DNA of 53,351 bases from Verrucomicrobiota bacterium (GCA_016931415.1 JAFGEW010000039.1:1-53351), one strand, 5' to 3'; numbered from the stretch's first letter, positions 25,556 through 34,926 are shown. Translations and numbers: made by a program. Notes: generated from the sequence alone by a model not told the origin.

Positions 25556-26575
25556 ATGGGCGACAAGACGCGCAGCGACGGTTCGGACACCCTTTCCAGA
25601 CGCGACTTCCTCAAGCAGGCCGCCCTGGGCGCAGCCGCCATCTCCCTGGGCGGATTCGCCAGCGGGCTGCCTCTGCCCTCGCTCGCGGCCACCCAGGGCG
25701 GCGGCCAGCAGGCAAAGGCCATGGTCATTGACGCCCGCAGCCCGTTCTGGCGTGTTGAGGGCAAGATCAACGCCGAGAAGATCAAGGCGATGATGGACTA
25801 TGGCATCCGCCGCCTGGCCGGCAAGGAGGATGCCGCCGAGGCGTGGAAGCTCGTCGCCTCACCCGACCAGGTTGTGGGCATCAAGTTCAACGACCTGAGC
25901 TACAACTACACGAACGCCAACCAAGCTATCCTCGACGCGATCGTCGCCGGCTTGGCCGTCGCCGGCGTGAAGAGAGAAAACATCATCGTCGCCGAGGCCG
26001 TCGGGGCCGAGTGGAAGAACACCAAGCGCCCGGAACGTGATCCGTTCAGTGAACCGATGGAGGTGGCTCCGGGACGAACCACGCGCCTGACCAGGTTCAT
26101 CACGAGCCAGATCGACGTCCTCATCAACGTGCCCAACATCAAGGACCACGGCGGCGCCGGCATCACCGGCTGTCTCAAGGGAATCTCGCACTCGCGCACG
26201 ATCATGGAGAATCCCGGCCCGTACCACGACAATGCCTGCGCGCCCGGCATCGTCGGCGTCAACAAGCTCGAGCCGATCCGCGCCAAGCGCCGCGTCAACA
26301 TCGTCAACGGCCTCCTCGCTGTCTACGACGGCGGCCCAAACCCGGCACGAAACCAGTGGGAGCACAACGGCTTCCTGTTCGCCACCGACCCGGTGGCCTG
26401 CGACCGCGTCCAGATCGAGCTCATCGAGGCTGAGCGCAAGCGCCGCGGCCTGCGCGGCCTCTTTGAACGCCACAACCAGCCCGTCCACGTCGAGCAAGCC
26501 GCCAAAGCCGGCCTCGGCATCGGCGACCTGAACCAGATCGACTGGATCAAGGTCGAGGAGAAAGCGGAGGGATAG
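25556..26575 (+). CDS. Tat-exported DUF362 family protein
   Basis: A 339-residue protein starting at ATG 25556 (GTG 25550 is possible) after AAGGAG. The N-terminus has a twin-arginine signal, SRRDFLKQ followed by an Ala-rich hydrophobic stretch and a cut site near LAA. The body matches DUF362: VGIKFNDLSYNYTNANQAILDAI (in overlapping order), VLINVPNIKDHGGAGITGCLKG, and FATDPVACDRV. No ferredoxin cysteines are present. The biochemical function of DUF362 is not established. Tat export suggests that it folds, perhaps with a cofactor, before transport. The next gene follows after 35 bases. Confidence 0.85.
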   Translation: MGDKTRSDGSDTLSRRDFLKQAALGAAAISLGGFASGLPLPSLAATQGGGQQAKAMVIDARSPFWRVEGKINAEKIKAMMDYGIRRLAGKEDAAEAWKLVASPDQVVGIKFNDLSYNYTNANQAILDAIVAGLAVAGVKRENIIVAEAVGAEWKNTKRPERDPFSEPMEVAPGRTTRLTRFITSQIDVLINVPNIKDHGGAGITGCLKGISHSRTIMENPGPYHDNACAPGIVGVNKLEPIRAKRRVNIVNGLLAVYDGGPNPARNQWEHNGFLFATDPVACDRVQIELIEAERKRRGLRGLFERHNQPVHVEQAAKAGLGIGDLNQIDWIKVEEKAEG

Positions 26576-26610
26576 CGCCGCGCGCAGCGCAGGGTTGCGA
26601 GGAGACCGAG

Positions 26611-27597
26611 ATGAGTTATACTGGTGCCATGGATCGCAGGATAGTAATGCCTCTCGTGGTTGCGGTGGTGGCGTTGGCCATTGCGGCCGCCTACCACTTT
26701 GTCGGAAAGAGACCCGAGGCGGGACGATCGTGGGACGGGGATCCCGCCACGCTCATGAGCAGTCACAAGGGCCGCGTGCTCGTGCTACTGCTCGGCATGG
26801 AGGGCTGCCCGGGCACGCGCGCCGCAACGGAGTTCCTTGGAGACTACATCGAAGAGATGCCCGAGGGCGCTTCGGTCGTGCGCCTCGACGTGCCGCCGCC
26901 AGACGGCCAGACCAACGCGGCGGACGCGGCGAAGCTGCCCGTCGTCTACGGCGTCGACCGCGACCGGCTCGTCGCCGACACGCTCGAGTTCTTCTACTAC
27001 CCAACACTCTACGTCCTCGATGGCGACGGCGAGGTCCGGTTCTCCGGCGAGTGCGATCCCGAACGCGTGCCGCAGATGGTCGCCGAAATCCTTGCCGAGA
27101 AGCCCGGCGACAAGAAACACGTCTACACGCCGCCGTTACCCGCCGCCGGGACTGCGGCCCCGTCGTTCACAGGCGTAACGCTCGCCGGCGACGTCGCGGC
27201 GCTCGACGGGATGCGCGGCGCAAAGGGTACCGTGCTCGTCTTCGCCACAACTGCGTGTCCGTTCTCGGTCGGCGCCATGCCAGCCATGCAGCAGCTCGCC
27301 GAGGACTTCCGCGGGCAAGGCGTCGCCGTGATCGTCGTCAATTGGGGAGAGGCGGCCGACGTGATCCAGCCCATCTACGCCGACCGGGCGCCTGGCCTCA
27401 CCGTCATCGTTGACGAGGCGCGCGAGATTTCCGGCGCCTACAACATCGGCGTCGCCCCGTTCGCCTTTGTCCTCGACGCCGACGGCAAGGTCGCCGCCCG
27501 AATGCCATACACGCTCGACGATGCCACACGTGCGGTCAACGTGCTCCTCGGTCTCGCCGAGCAAGCCCCGACCATTCCCAGCATTGGCGCCGGCTGA
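26611..27597 (+). CDS. membrane-anchored tandem thioredoxin-fold protein
   Basis: 328 residues. The ATG at 26611 follows GAGGAG. A single N-terminal membrane helix (about 10-28) faces two thioredoxin-like domains outward. The first (about 45-165) has a lone Cys in GMEGCPGTRAATEF and the typical YPTLYVLDGDGEV end. The second (about 180-320) has a lone Cys in TTACPFSVGAMPAMQQL and a TlpA/peroxiredoxin-like fold ending in PFAFVLDADGKV. Neither domain keeps CxxC, so simple disulfide reductase chemistry is unlikely. A peroxidatic-type Cys or a structural role is possible. It probably forms an operon with the DUF362 gene. Confidence 0.75.
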   Translation: MSYTGAMDRRIVMPLVVAVVALAIAAAYHFVGKRPEAGRSWDGDPATLMSSHKGRVLVLLLGMEGCPGTRAATEFLGDYIEEMPEGASVVRLDVPPPDGQTNAADAAKLPVVYGVDRDRLVADTLEFFYYPTLYVLDGDGEVRFSGECDPERVPQMVAEILAEKPGDKKHVYTPPLPAAGTAAPSFTGVTLAGDVAALDGMRGAKGTVLVFATTACPFSVGAMPAMQQLAEDFRGQGVAVIVVNWGEAADVIQPIYADRAPGLTVIVDEAREISGAYNIGVAPFAFVLDADGKVAARMPYTLDDATRAVNVLLGLAEQAPTIPSIGAG

Positions 27598-27666
27598 CGC
27601 TGACCTCCCGGAAGCCGTGCCGGCTTCGAACGGAGATGGGAACGAACGGGTTGGCCCGGCCCCGGA

Positions 27667-28038
27667 TCACGCCGCAGACCGGTCGTTCTGGAAGATGCCG
27701 AACGCGTTGCCCTCGGTGTCGAGGCAGTGGACCATGTAGCCGACGCCCGGAATCGCCATCTTCGGGGAAGCCACCTTGCCGCCGGCGGCCTCGATCTTGC
27801 GCATGGACTCCTCGACCGACGGCACCTCGACCGTGTTCACCGTCGGCGGCGTGCCGTGCCTGCGCGGGGCCAGCCCGCCGTTGATGCCCGGCTCGTCGTC
27901 GGAGCCCGTCGTGATCAGCCAGTAGTCGATCGGCGCGCCGTCCCATTTCTGCGCCTTCCAGCCGAAGACGTCCCCGTAGAACTTGAGCGCTCGCTCCGGG
28001 TCATCCGCCTGCAGATCGAAATGCACAATCCGATGCAT
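27667..28038 (-). CDS. VOC (glyoxalase/bleomycin-resistance fold) protein
   Basis: 123 residues from ATG 28038, which has GGAGG 7 bases before it; the longer frame upstream is unsupported. It shows the single betaalphabetabetabeta pair typical of small VOC proteins: IVHFDLQADDPERALKFYGDVFGW (in overlapping order), YWLITTG, then GYMVHCLDTEGNAFGIFQND. These give His and Glu metal ligands. Substrate unknown. It converges with the thioredoxin-like gene. Confidence 0.85.
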   Translation of the reverse strand: MHRIVHFDLQADDPERALKFYGDVFGWKAQKWDGAPIDYWLITTGSDDEPGINGGLAPRRHGTPPTVNTVEVPSVEESMRKIEAAGGKVASPKMAIPGVGYMVHCLDTEGNAFGIFQNDRSAA

Positions 28039-28185
28039 GGCTGCACCTCCTTCTCCATGGACGTGATCCGGACAGCGCAGGCTTGATAGTGAAAGCGCGG
28101 AGGGCGATGCGGGGGTCCCGGCGAAGTCGAGAGAGAACTCACCGCCACTCTTCATCCTTCATTCCTCACTCTTCAGCCTTCCCCC

Positions 28186-28779
28186 TCACCCGCCGTGGAC
28201 GATCTGGGCGATGCCCTGGCGGATGAGCATGACGGCGAGCGCGGCGAGCAACAGCATGATGAGCTTGGAGATGGCGCGCAGACCGGCTGAGCCGACGAGG
28301 CGCGAGATCGGCTCGGCGAACCGCAGGGCGAGCCACAGCAGCGCCATGTTGGCGGCAAGCGCGGACAGCGTCGGCCACATGCCGTGGCGCTTGACCATGA
28401 CGAGCGCGGCGGCCAGCGTCGCCGGGCCGGCGATGAGCGGGGTGCCGAGGGGCACCACCCCGACGAAGCGGCCCATGACGCGGTGCTGCCTCTCGAAGCC
28501 GCCGATGTCGAGCAGGGCGAGCAAGAACAGGATCGCGCCGCCGGCGATGAAGAAGTCCTCGTCCTGGATGCCAAGCACGCCAAAGATGGCCTCGCCGCCA
28601 ACGACGAACGCGATCGACAGCGGCACCGCCGTCAGCAGCGAGTGGCGTGCGATCGCCCGGCGCTCGCGCAGCGGGAACTCCTCGGCCATCGCCAGATAGA
28701 GAGGCACGGTGCCGAGCGGATCCACGGCGAGGAACAGCGGCACAAATGCCGACAGCGCGCTGGAGAAGAACTCGGCCAT
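28186..28779 (-). CDS. MarC family integral membrane protein
   Basis: 197 residues with six hydrophobic segments. FLAVDPLGTVPLYLAM near the N-terminus and VVPLGTPLIAGPATLAAAL in the middle are the two repeated N(D)P-type signatures of MarC/YhgN proteins. Their role is unclear; early links to antibiotic resistance in E. coli were not confirmed. It follows the lipoprotein genes by 118 bases and may be their last co-transcribed member. Confidence 0.9.
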   Translation of the reverse strand: MAEFFSSALSAFVPLFLAVDPLGTVPLYLAMAEEFPLRERRAIARHSLLTAVPLSIAFVVGGEAIFGVLGIQDEDFFIAGGAILFLLALLDIGGFERQHRVMGRFVGVVPLGTPLIAGPATLAAALVMVKRHGMWPTLSALAANMALLWLALRFAEPISRLVGSAGLRAISKLIMLLLAALAVMLIRQGIAQIVHGG

Positions 28780-28897
28780 ACGCGCATGCTAGCCGACTGG
28801 GCCCGGCTTCGGCAAGTCCCTGGAATTCGCGTTCGGTCGAGCATGCGGCCGAATACCCGTGCGCGAGGCAGGAAGCGAAGTGCGATCAACCCCCGCC

Positions 28898-29887
28898 TCA
28901 ACGAGGACGACTGCCTCCACCGGCCGACGTGCCGCCACTACGGCCGGTTGTGCCACCACCGCGAGCCGGACCACCGCCTCCGTCACGCCTGCCGCCACCG
29001 GAGCCGAAATCGCCCCGGCCACCGCCAAAGCTGACAAGCCCGCTGTCGCGCAGCGTGTCTCTGGGCACCTCGTACTTGTTGGCCAGCTCGCCAATGGCGC
29101 GCGCATTGTCCATGCGCAGGCCGCGGTCAAGGAGCTCGTTGACCGCTTCCTCATTGGCGCTGTTGAGCACGGTCAACTGCCCCTCGTACCACTGGCGCCG
29201 GCGCTCGTCGGTCTCGGCGTTCAGCAAGTCGGTCAGACGCGACCGGTATTCCTGGGCTTTCTGCTCGGGTGTCAGATGGACTTGGGCCTCGATCTGGTGG
29301 CGGAGCGCCTGGACGTCGGCCAGGAACTGCTCTCGAACGCTGACGTCCTCAATGTTGTCGGCGTGCGCCGCGGCAAACCGGTCGATACGCGCCACGAGCT
29401 GCTCGGGATCGCCCATCGCGTCCCAGGCCTGTCGCGGATCGCGCAGAGCCTCCAGCTCTTTCTCGGCCTCGCGTTCCCGGATCATGTCGGCCACCTGCTG
29501 GCGCGTCCGGGCCAGCTCCTGGGCAACTGTCGCAAGATCGGCGCCTTCCAGACTCACGACATCGAGGTCCGCCGCGGTGGCTGGACCGGCCGCCCTGCCG
29601 TCGCCACCGTCAACGGCGGTCACAACGCTCTGCTCGCGCAGACCTGAGAGCGAGGTCGACACATCAACGAGCTCGGCATTGAGATCGCGCAGCCACTCCC
29701 TGACGTTTCTCAGATCGAGCTGGAGGGCTTGAAGCTTCTCAGCCATCTCGGCCGTCTCGGCGCGGACCTGTTCCCTGATCCGGGTTTGTTCCCGGCTCAG
29801 TTCGTCAATCGCCTTGTCGTTCGAGCCACACCCGCCGAACACGATGAGCGCGGCGAGGAACAACACGGCCCCGGCGTATCTCGTCAT
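28898..29887 (-). CDS. coiled-coil lipoprotein, paralogue of the upstream gene
   Basis: 329 residues. A lipobox ends VFGGC at residue 20. The region after it is a long heptad-like helix (ELSREQTRIREQVRAETAEMAEKLQ in overlapping order), then a helical domain with RDPRQAWDAMGDPEQLVARIDRFAAAH, and a Gly/Arg-rich tail from about residue 283 that is probably disordered. Domain order and wording match the neighbouring lipoprotein (RDPQETFRAITDPEKISWRLDRFAKVW there), so the pair arose by tandem duplication. The ATG has GGAGG. No known family was recognised. Location and coiled coil suggest an envelope role with CtpA and the deacetylase. Confidence 0.8.
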   Translation of the reverse strand: MTRYAGAVLFLAALIVFGGCGSNDKAIDELSREQTRIREQVRAETAEMAEKLQALQLDLRNVREWLRDLNAELVDVSTSLSGLREQSVVTAVDGGDGRAAGPATAADLDVVSLEGADLATVAQELARTRQQVADMIREREAEKELEALRDPRQAWDAMGDPEQLVARIDRFAAAHADNIEDVSVREQFLADVQALRHQIEAQVHLTPEQKAQEYRSRLTDLLNAETDERRRQWYEGQLTVLNSANEEAVNELLDRGLRMDNARAIGELANKYEVPRDTLRDSGLVSFGGGRGDFGSGGGRRDGGGGPARGGGTTGRSGGTSAGGGSRPR

Positions 29888-29987
29888 GTCACACCTCCGG
29901 TTGGTCCATGCATGCGTCTATCTGCTGGCTTGAACGTGCGGCGACCCGTCCTGGTTGAACACCGCCGTTGCGGGCAACCGGGGCCGT

Positions 29988-30845
29988 TTACTCCCAGCCA
30001 TAGGCAGCGCCCGTGATCGGGAGCCCGTTGTCGCGCATCACGTCTGCGCTGATCTCGTACTTGTCCGCCAAGTTCTTGAGCGCCAGAATCGTGTCGTAGC
30101 GCCTGAAGACGGAGAGCTGGTTCTCGACGTGGGTTGGCTCGGCCCGGTCGAGCATCTGGACCTGGGAGTCAAACCAGCGCCGCATCCGGTCGTTGGTCTC
30201 GGCGGCGCTTCTTTCTGCGAGCTTGGCCCGGTAGTGGGCCACCGCTTCGTCCCGGGGCATCTTGGCCATACTGAGGATCTGCTCCTCGATGGAGGCCACG
30301 TCCGCCTGGAACGCCTGGCGCGTGGCCTCATCGTCGGTCTGCTCTGTCCAGACCTTGGCGAAGCGGTCGAGACGCCAACTGATCTTCTCCGGGTCGGTAA
30401 TCGCCCGGAACGTCTCCTGGGGGTCGCGCAGGAGCTGCTCTTCCTGAGAGGCGACCGTCTCGCTGCGGAACCGGAGGAAGTCGGCCTCGAGCTCGGCCAC
30501 CCTGCGGGCAAGCTCCTCGAAAGTACGCGCCTCGACCGGGATTGCCTGCCGGTCATCGTCTCCGTCCGGCACGGCGTCGGGCACCGCGGAGCGCACACCG
30601 GTCGAACCGCCACCCATCTCGAGCATGTCGACGCGGCTGCTCAGCAACGCGATGTTGGTCCCGAGACCGTCAGCCTGCCGGATCAGTTCCTGTCTGAGGT
30701 TATTCAGGTCGGCGCTCAGCCGGTTGAGCTGGCCCAGGGTGCGCCGCTGCTCTTCGCGGAGATCGTCCATCGCCTTCCTGTTCGAGCTGCAACCGGCAAG
30801 CACAACGGCCAGACCGATCGCGGCTATCGTCATCGCCCATCTCAT
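29988..30845 (-). CDS. coiled-coil lipoprotein
   Basis: 285 residues from ATG 30845, with GGGAGGTGAG just before it. Lipobox VLAGC ends at residue 19. A coiled coil (DLREEQRRTLGQLNRLSADLNNLRQELIR in overlapping order) is followed by a second coiled coil at ELARRVAELEADFLRF and a helical domain shared with the downstream paralogue. The C-terminus ends in KNLADKYEISADVMRDNGLP, again matching the paralogue's GELANKYEVPRDTLRDSGL. It lacks the Gly-rich tail of the paralogue. It lies 19 bases after the deacetylase gene. Confidence 0.8.
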   Translation of the reverse strand: MRWAMTIAAIGLAVVLAGCSSNRKAMDDLREEQRRTLGQLNRLSADLNNLRQELIRQADGLGTNIALLSSRVDMLEMGGGSTGVRSAVPDAVPDGDDDRQAIPVEARTFEELARRVAELEADFLRFRSETVASQEEQLLRDPQETFRAITDPEKISWRLDRFAKVWTEQTDDEATRQAFQADVASIEEQILSMAKMPRDEAVAHYRAKLAERSAAETNDRMRRWFDSQVQMLDRAEPTHVENQLSVFRRYDTILALKNLADKYEISADVMRDNGLPITGAAYGWE

Positions 30846-30864
30846 GACCTCACCTCCCCCATGT

Positions 30865-32022
30865 TCACTGGCCCGGTCCCGCCGTCCTGGAACGAAACAG
30901 CTCCTCGACGGAAACAAGGACCACATCGCCAAAATCGAACTCGCCGAGTTCGGCCAGCATCGCCCGGTGGTAATGGCCGATGGTGATCGCCAGCCCGTCA
31001 CGGCTCGCCATGCGGCACGCCGCCTCGAGCTGAACGCGGATCGCCCGCCGCGCACGGCTGTTGTCCAGGAATTCGGCGTTGCGCACGGCGAACGGCACGC
31101 CAAGCTCGCCCGCGACGAGGCGGCACACCGAGTTGCCGCACGTCAGGCTGTCGACGAACGGCACGCCGTGCTCGCCGAGTTCGAGCAACACGGCGCGCAT
31201 CGTCGCTCTGTCGGCCGTAGCTTTCGATCCCATGTGGTTGTTGGCCGCCGCCGCGTAAGGCACGGCGGCGAGGTTGCCGCGCACGACGGCGCGGATCGCC
31301 TCCTCGGTCATACCGGTTCGCACGGCACCCACGCCGGGGTCGAGCGGCTTGCCCTCGGGACGGGCGAGCGGCTCCATCGGCTGGTGCAGCATGATCGTGT
31401 GGCCCGAGGCGTGGAGCGCCTCGGCGCACTCGCGCGCGTGTGCCGTGTGCGGGAGCACGGAGAACGTGATACCCGAGGGCAGTGCCTTGGCCAGATCGAG
31501 ATCCTCGCGCGTGTTGCCCACGTCATCGATGATGATTGCCAACCGCGCCGTAGCCGGCGCCCCCCGCCGCACTTCAAGCCAGCAGATCACCTTCTCGGGC
31601 ACACGCACCTTGAGCTTGATGAGCAGCGCGGGCTCACCGCCCGCGTCGTCCTCGATCGTTCGGGTCGAGTAGACCCGCCCGCCGCGGGCGCGCAGATACT
31701 GGTCGAGCACGTCGGAAAAGGTATCAAGCGAGGCGCCATAGAGCACGCGCGCCTCCTTGAAAAGCTGAGGCGTGCGCCGTGCATGCACAAGCGTGACCGA
31801 AAACCGCGCGTGGCGGTCGACCGCGCGCACGGCTTCCTCGACCAGCGCGTCCGCGGCGATCAGCCGCGCGGCAACGCCTGCCGGCGACTCTGCCAGCGGC
31901 TCGTGCTGCTCAAGCTTGCTGCGCCACGAGCCACACCCGGCGGCGAGCGCCAGCACCACCGTCAGGAAAACGCACGACAACGCCGGTCGCCGGCCTGCCG
32001 GGCGGCACAGGGGCATGTGCAT
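30865..32022 (-). CDS. divergent polysaccharide deacetylase family lipoprotein
   Basis: 385 residues. A signal sequence with a lipobox ending LAAGC at residue 30 predicts a lipid anchor. The C-terminal 230 residues belong to the divergent polysaccharide deacetylase family (YibQ-like): LAIIIDDVGNTREDLDLA (in overlapping order), FSVLPHTAHARECAEALHASGHTIMLHQPMEP, NNHMGSKATADRATMRAVL, and FVDSLT. These proteins are often encoded beside CtpA-type proteases and EnvC-like factors, and are thought to act on peptidoglycan or surface glycans. Start has GGAGGAGG. It is 31 bases after ctpA. Confidence 0.9.
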   Translation of the reverse strand: MHMPLCRPAGRRPALSCVFLTVVLALAAGCGSWRSKLEQHEPLAESPAGVAARLIAADALVEEAVRAVDRHARFSVTLVHARRTPQLFKEARVLYGASLDTFSDVLDQYLRARGGRVYSTRTIEDDAGGEPALLIKLKVRVPEKVICWLEVRRGAPATARLAIIIDDVGNTREDLDLAKALPSGITFSVLPHTAHARECAEALHASGHTIMLHQPMEPLARPEGKPLDPGVGAVRTGMTEEAIRAVVRGNLAAVPYAAAANNHMGSKATADRATMRAVLLELGEHGVPFVDSLTCGNSVCRLVAGELGVPFAVRNAEFLDNSRARRAIRVQLEAACRMASRDGLAITIGHYHRAMLAELGEFDFGDVVLVSVEELFRSRTAGPGQ

Positions 32023-32053
32023 CCGCGCCTCCTCCGGATCCCAGCGTGGCGCC

Positions 32054-33541
32054 CTACTCGGACGCCTGCTTCAGCAAGTGGAACTCGCCCGCCTGGAGCA
32101 CCAGAATGGCCTTGAGCACATCAATCCCACGCTGGAGCTGGCGGTCGCTGTATTTTGCCTCGCTCACTTCGTCGCCGCCGCCTGTGAGCGACTTGAGCAG
32201 CGTCTCGTTGGACGAGGCTCCATTGGATGGCGTCGCCCCATTGCCGCCCTCGTGCTCCGTGCCGTTCGTGTCACCGTTCGCGGTACCGTTCTCGGACGTG
32301 CCGTTCGCGGCACCATTCTCGGACGTGCCGTTGGCGGCACCGTTCTCGGAGGTGCCGTTCTTGATGTTCTCTTCCATCTGGAGCAACTTCTGGCGGCGGC
32401 GCTCGAGCTCCTCCTGAATGGTAACCTTGACCTCGATGTCAGGCTCGATGCCCTTGTGGTGGATAGTCACCCCCGACGGCGTGTAGTACAGCGCGGTCGT
32501 GATCGACATCGCCGTGCCCTGACCCAGCGGGATGACCGTCTGCACGCTGCCCTTGCCGTAGCTCTTGGTCCCGACCAGGATGCCCCGGCCGAGGTCCTTC
32601 ATGGCACCGGCGACGATCTCGGACGCGCTGGCGCTCGCCCCGTTGACAAGCACCACAACCGGGTAACGGGGGTGCGTGCCCGGCGTCCTGGACTTGAGCA
32701 CCCAGTCCTGCCGCGCATCCCGGCCGCGGGTGCTAACGAGAGTGCGCGGCTCCGGGTCGGCGTCAATGAACAGGTCGCAGACCCCGGTCGCCGCCGTGAG
32801 CAGCCCACCCGGGTTGTCGCGCAGATCCAGGATCAGCGCCTGCATGCCCTGGCGCTCCAAGTCGGTGAGCGCCTTGTCCAGATCCTGGACCGACCGCTCC
32901 TGGAACCGCGCCAGTTTGATGTAGCCAATGCGGTCCTCGACCAAGTGGGGATCGACTACTGACGGGACGTCAATCTTCTCGCGCGTGAGTGTGACATCGA
33001 ACAACGGCTCGCCGACGCGCCAGATGGTAATCTTTACCGTTGTGCCCGGCTCGCCGCGCAGCTTCTCGACCACATCGTTGATGTCGGGATCGCGCAGCTC
33101 GTCGTCGCCGATCTTGACAATCCGATCGCCGGGCAGCAGGCCCTCGCGGTAGGCGGGGGTACCGTACATCGGCGTAATAACCGTGATGAAGCCGTCCTCG
33201 CGTTTGGTGATCTCGATACCGAGCCCGCCGAACTCGCCCTGGGTCTCGATCTTCATCTCGTTGTACAGGCGCGGCTCGAAGAAGTTCGAGTGCTCGTCAA
33301 GCGCGCGCACCATGCCCTTGATCGCGCCGTAGACGAGCTTCTCGGTATCGACCGGCTCGACGTAGTTGCGCTTGATCCGGACGATGGCGTCCTGGATGAG
33401 CTCCTCGAGCTCGAGCTGCCGGCTCGAGCTCTCCTTGGCCGTTTCCGCCTCTTGCGCGAAGGCGCGGTAGACAGTCCAGCCGACGACGGCGTTAGCCACC
33501 ACCAGGGTCAGAACGACCCATATCCGCAGCGTGCGTCCCAT
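32054..33541 (-). CDS. ctpA: CtpA-type S41 carboxyl-terminal processing protease
   Basis: 495 residues from ATG 33541 with GGAGGATTCC in front. A membrane helix or signal (residues 5-27) leads into a PDZ domain (GGLGIEITKREDGFITVI in overlapping order, LPGDRIVKIGDDEL) and the S41 domain with LDLRDNPGGLL, the Ser in NGASASASEIV and the Lys in TKSYGKGSVQ, giving a complete Ser/Lys dyad. The C-terminus carries a repetitive Asn-Gly-rich spacer (about residues 395-440), then a helical end with LQRGIDVLKAILVLQ. It likely trims periplasmic proteins, possibly the lipoproteins encoded downstream. Confidence 0.93.
   Translation of the reverse strand: MGRTLRIWVVLTLVVANAVVGWTVYRAFAQEAETAKESSSRQLELEELIQDAIVRIKRNYVEPVDTEKLVYGAIKGMVRALDEHSNFFEPRLYNEMKIETQGEFGGLGIEITKREDGFITVITPMYGTPAYREGLLPGDRIVKIGDDELRDPDINDVVEKLRGEPGTTVKITIWRVGEPLFDVTLTREKIDVPSVVDPHLVEDRIGYIKLARFQERSVQDLDKALTDLERQGMQALILDLRDNPGGLLTAATGVCDLFIDADPEPRTLVSTRGRDARQDWVLKSRTPGTHPRYPVVVLVNGASASASEIVAGAMKDLGRGILVGTKSYGKGSVQTVIPLGQGTAMSITTALYYTPSGVTIHHKGIEPDIEVKVTIQEELERRRQKLLQMEENIKNGTSENGAANGTSENGAANGTSENGTANGDTNGTEHEGGNGATPSNGASSNETLLKSLTGGGDEVSEAKYSDRQLQRGIDVLKAILVLQAGEFHLLKQASE
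32286..32360 (-). repeat. 27-nt tandem repeat in the ctpA 3' region
   Basis: About three units encode the nine residues NGTSENGAA. The units differ by a few bases. Further degenerate NG pairs follow. They lie in a linker between the protease domain and the C-terminal helix, so length changes would be tolerated. Confidence 0.7.
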
Positions 33542-33571
33542 GGAATCCTCCGAAGTCTTTCCGAGAGAAGA

Positions 33572-33607
33572 AGCCTGCCGACCGCAGGCTACCCGCCACC
33601 CGGCGGG
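33572..33607. repeat. paired hairpins (REP-like doublet) upstream of ctpA
   Basis: AGCCTGC (33572-33578) pairs with GCAGGCT (33584-33590). CCCGCC (33592-33597) pairs with GGCGGG (33602-33607). They sit in the gap of about 270 bases between the epimerase gene and ctpA. No other feature was seen in that gap. Confidence 0.5.
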
Positions 33608-33809
33608 CAGTGTACCGTAACAACGTCGCGACGCCCAGTGCGCCGCATCTTCTTGGGACGGCCCAACGACCTGACAAGTTCCGAGTCCGGGGCCAACCCG
33701 CCGCCAACCCCGCGTCTCCCCACATATACACCGCTTCCGCGGCATTGGCAAGAGGAGGCCGGGCCGGCAGGGGCCCGGGCTGCCCACAGCCCCCCGTGCC
33801 TGGCTCTTG

Positions 33810-34757
33810 TTACCTGTCCGGCGCGTAGCGCAGGTAGTCGATCGTGCGCTGGAGGCCCTCCTCAAGCGCCACGACGGGCTCCCAGCCAAGCAGCTTCTTG
33901 GCGAGGGTGATGTCGGGCTGGCGCGTCTTGGGGTCGTCAACGGGCAACGGCTTGCGGATGACCTCGCTCGTGCAACCGGTTAGCTTGATGACGGCGTGGG
34001 CGAACTCGAGCACGGTCATCTCCGCCGGATTGCCGATGTTGACCGGCTCGTTGACGTCGGACTGGCTGAGCCGGAAGATGCCCTCGATCAGGTCGGAAAC
34101 ATAGCAGAAGCTGCGCGTCTGGCTCCCGTCGCCGAACACGGTGAGCGGCTTGTTGTCCAGCGCCTGGCAGATGAAGGCCGGCACGACGCGACCATCGTGG
34201 GCACGCATACGCGGGCCGTAGGTATTGAAGATGCGCACGATCTTCGTATCGAGCCCGTGGTAACGGTGGTAGGCCATCGTCATCGCCTCGGCGAAACGTT
34301 TCGCCTCGTCGTAGACACCACGCGGGCCGATCGGGTTTACGTTGCCCCAGTACGTCTCCGGTTGCGGGTGCACAAGCGGGTCGCCGTAGACTTCGCTCGT
34401 CGAGGCGATCATGAAGCGCGCGCCCTTGTTCAGGGCCAGGCCAAGCGTCTTGTGCGTGCCGAGCGCGCCGACCTTGAGCGTCGGGATCGGGTGCTCGACG
34501 TAGTCAATCGGGCTGGCCGGCGAGGCAAGGTGGAACACGACATCCACTGGCCCGGGCAGAAAGATATACTCGGTCACATCCTGCATGATGAAGTGGAAGT
34601 CCTGGTTGCCGGCCAGATGGTCGATATTCTCGATCCGGCCGGTCAGCAGGTTGTCCATGCACGTGACCCGGTAGCCCTCGGCCAGCAACCGGTCGCACAA
34701 ATGCGATCCAAGGAATCCCGCGCCGCCGGTGACCACGGCGTGCTTGCGCTCGCTCAT
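33810..34757 (-). CDS. uxs: UDP-glucuronate decarboxylase-like NAD-dependent epimerase/dehydratase
   Basis: 315 residues from ATG 34757 with GGGAG upstream. An extended SDR enzyme: [10 protein letters not shown] (11-20) binds [14 protein letters not shown] and [16 protein letters not shown] are typical of UDP-xylose synthase, and [11 protein letters not shown] carries the YxxxK pair. [10 protein letters not shown] and [14 protein letters not shown] complete the signature. It would convert UDP-glucuronate to UDP-xylose, supplying sugar for surface polysaccharide. It is divergent from the DUF3795 gene and upstream of ctpA. Confidence 0.9.
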   Translation of the reverse strand: MSERKHAVVTGGAGFLGSHLCDRLLAEGYRVTCMDNLLTGRIENIDHLAGNQDFHFIMQDVTEYIFLPGPVDVVFHLASPASPIDYVEHPIPTLKVGALGTHKTLGLALNKGARFMIASTSEVYGDPLVHPQPETYWGNVNPIGPRGVYDEAKRFAEAMTMAYHRYHGLDTKIVRIFNTYGPRMRAHDGRVVPAFICQALDNKPLTVFGDGSQTRSFCYVSDLIEGIFRLSQSDVNEPVNIGNPAEMTVLEFAHAVIKLTGCTSEVIRKPLPVDDPKTRQPDITLAKKLLGWEPVVALEEGLQRTIDYLRYAPDR

Positions 34758-34926
34758 GTTGCACGCTCCCTTGAGGCCGTTTCTGTGGAGCCGAACGTCT
34801 ACCACATTCCCCCGGAACGGACAAGCAGAGGCATGGCCCAGAATCGGCCACTGGACGCCGAGCGCCAACATGCGGTAGTTGTGCGGGGTGCCCGTCCAGG
34901 GCGGGCGAATGATGGAGCGGCTCAGC

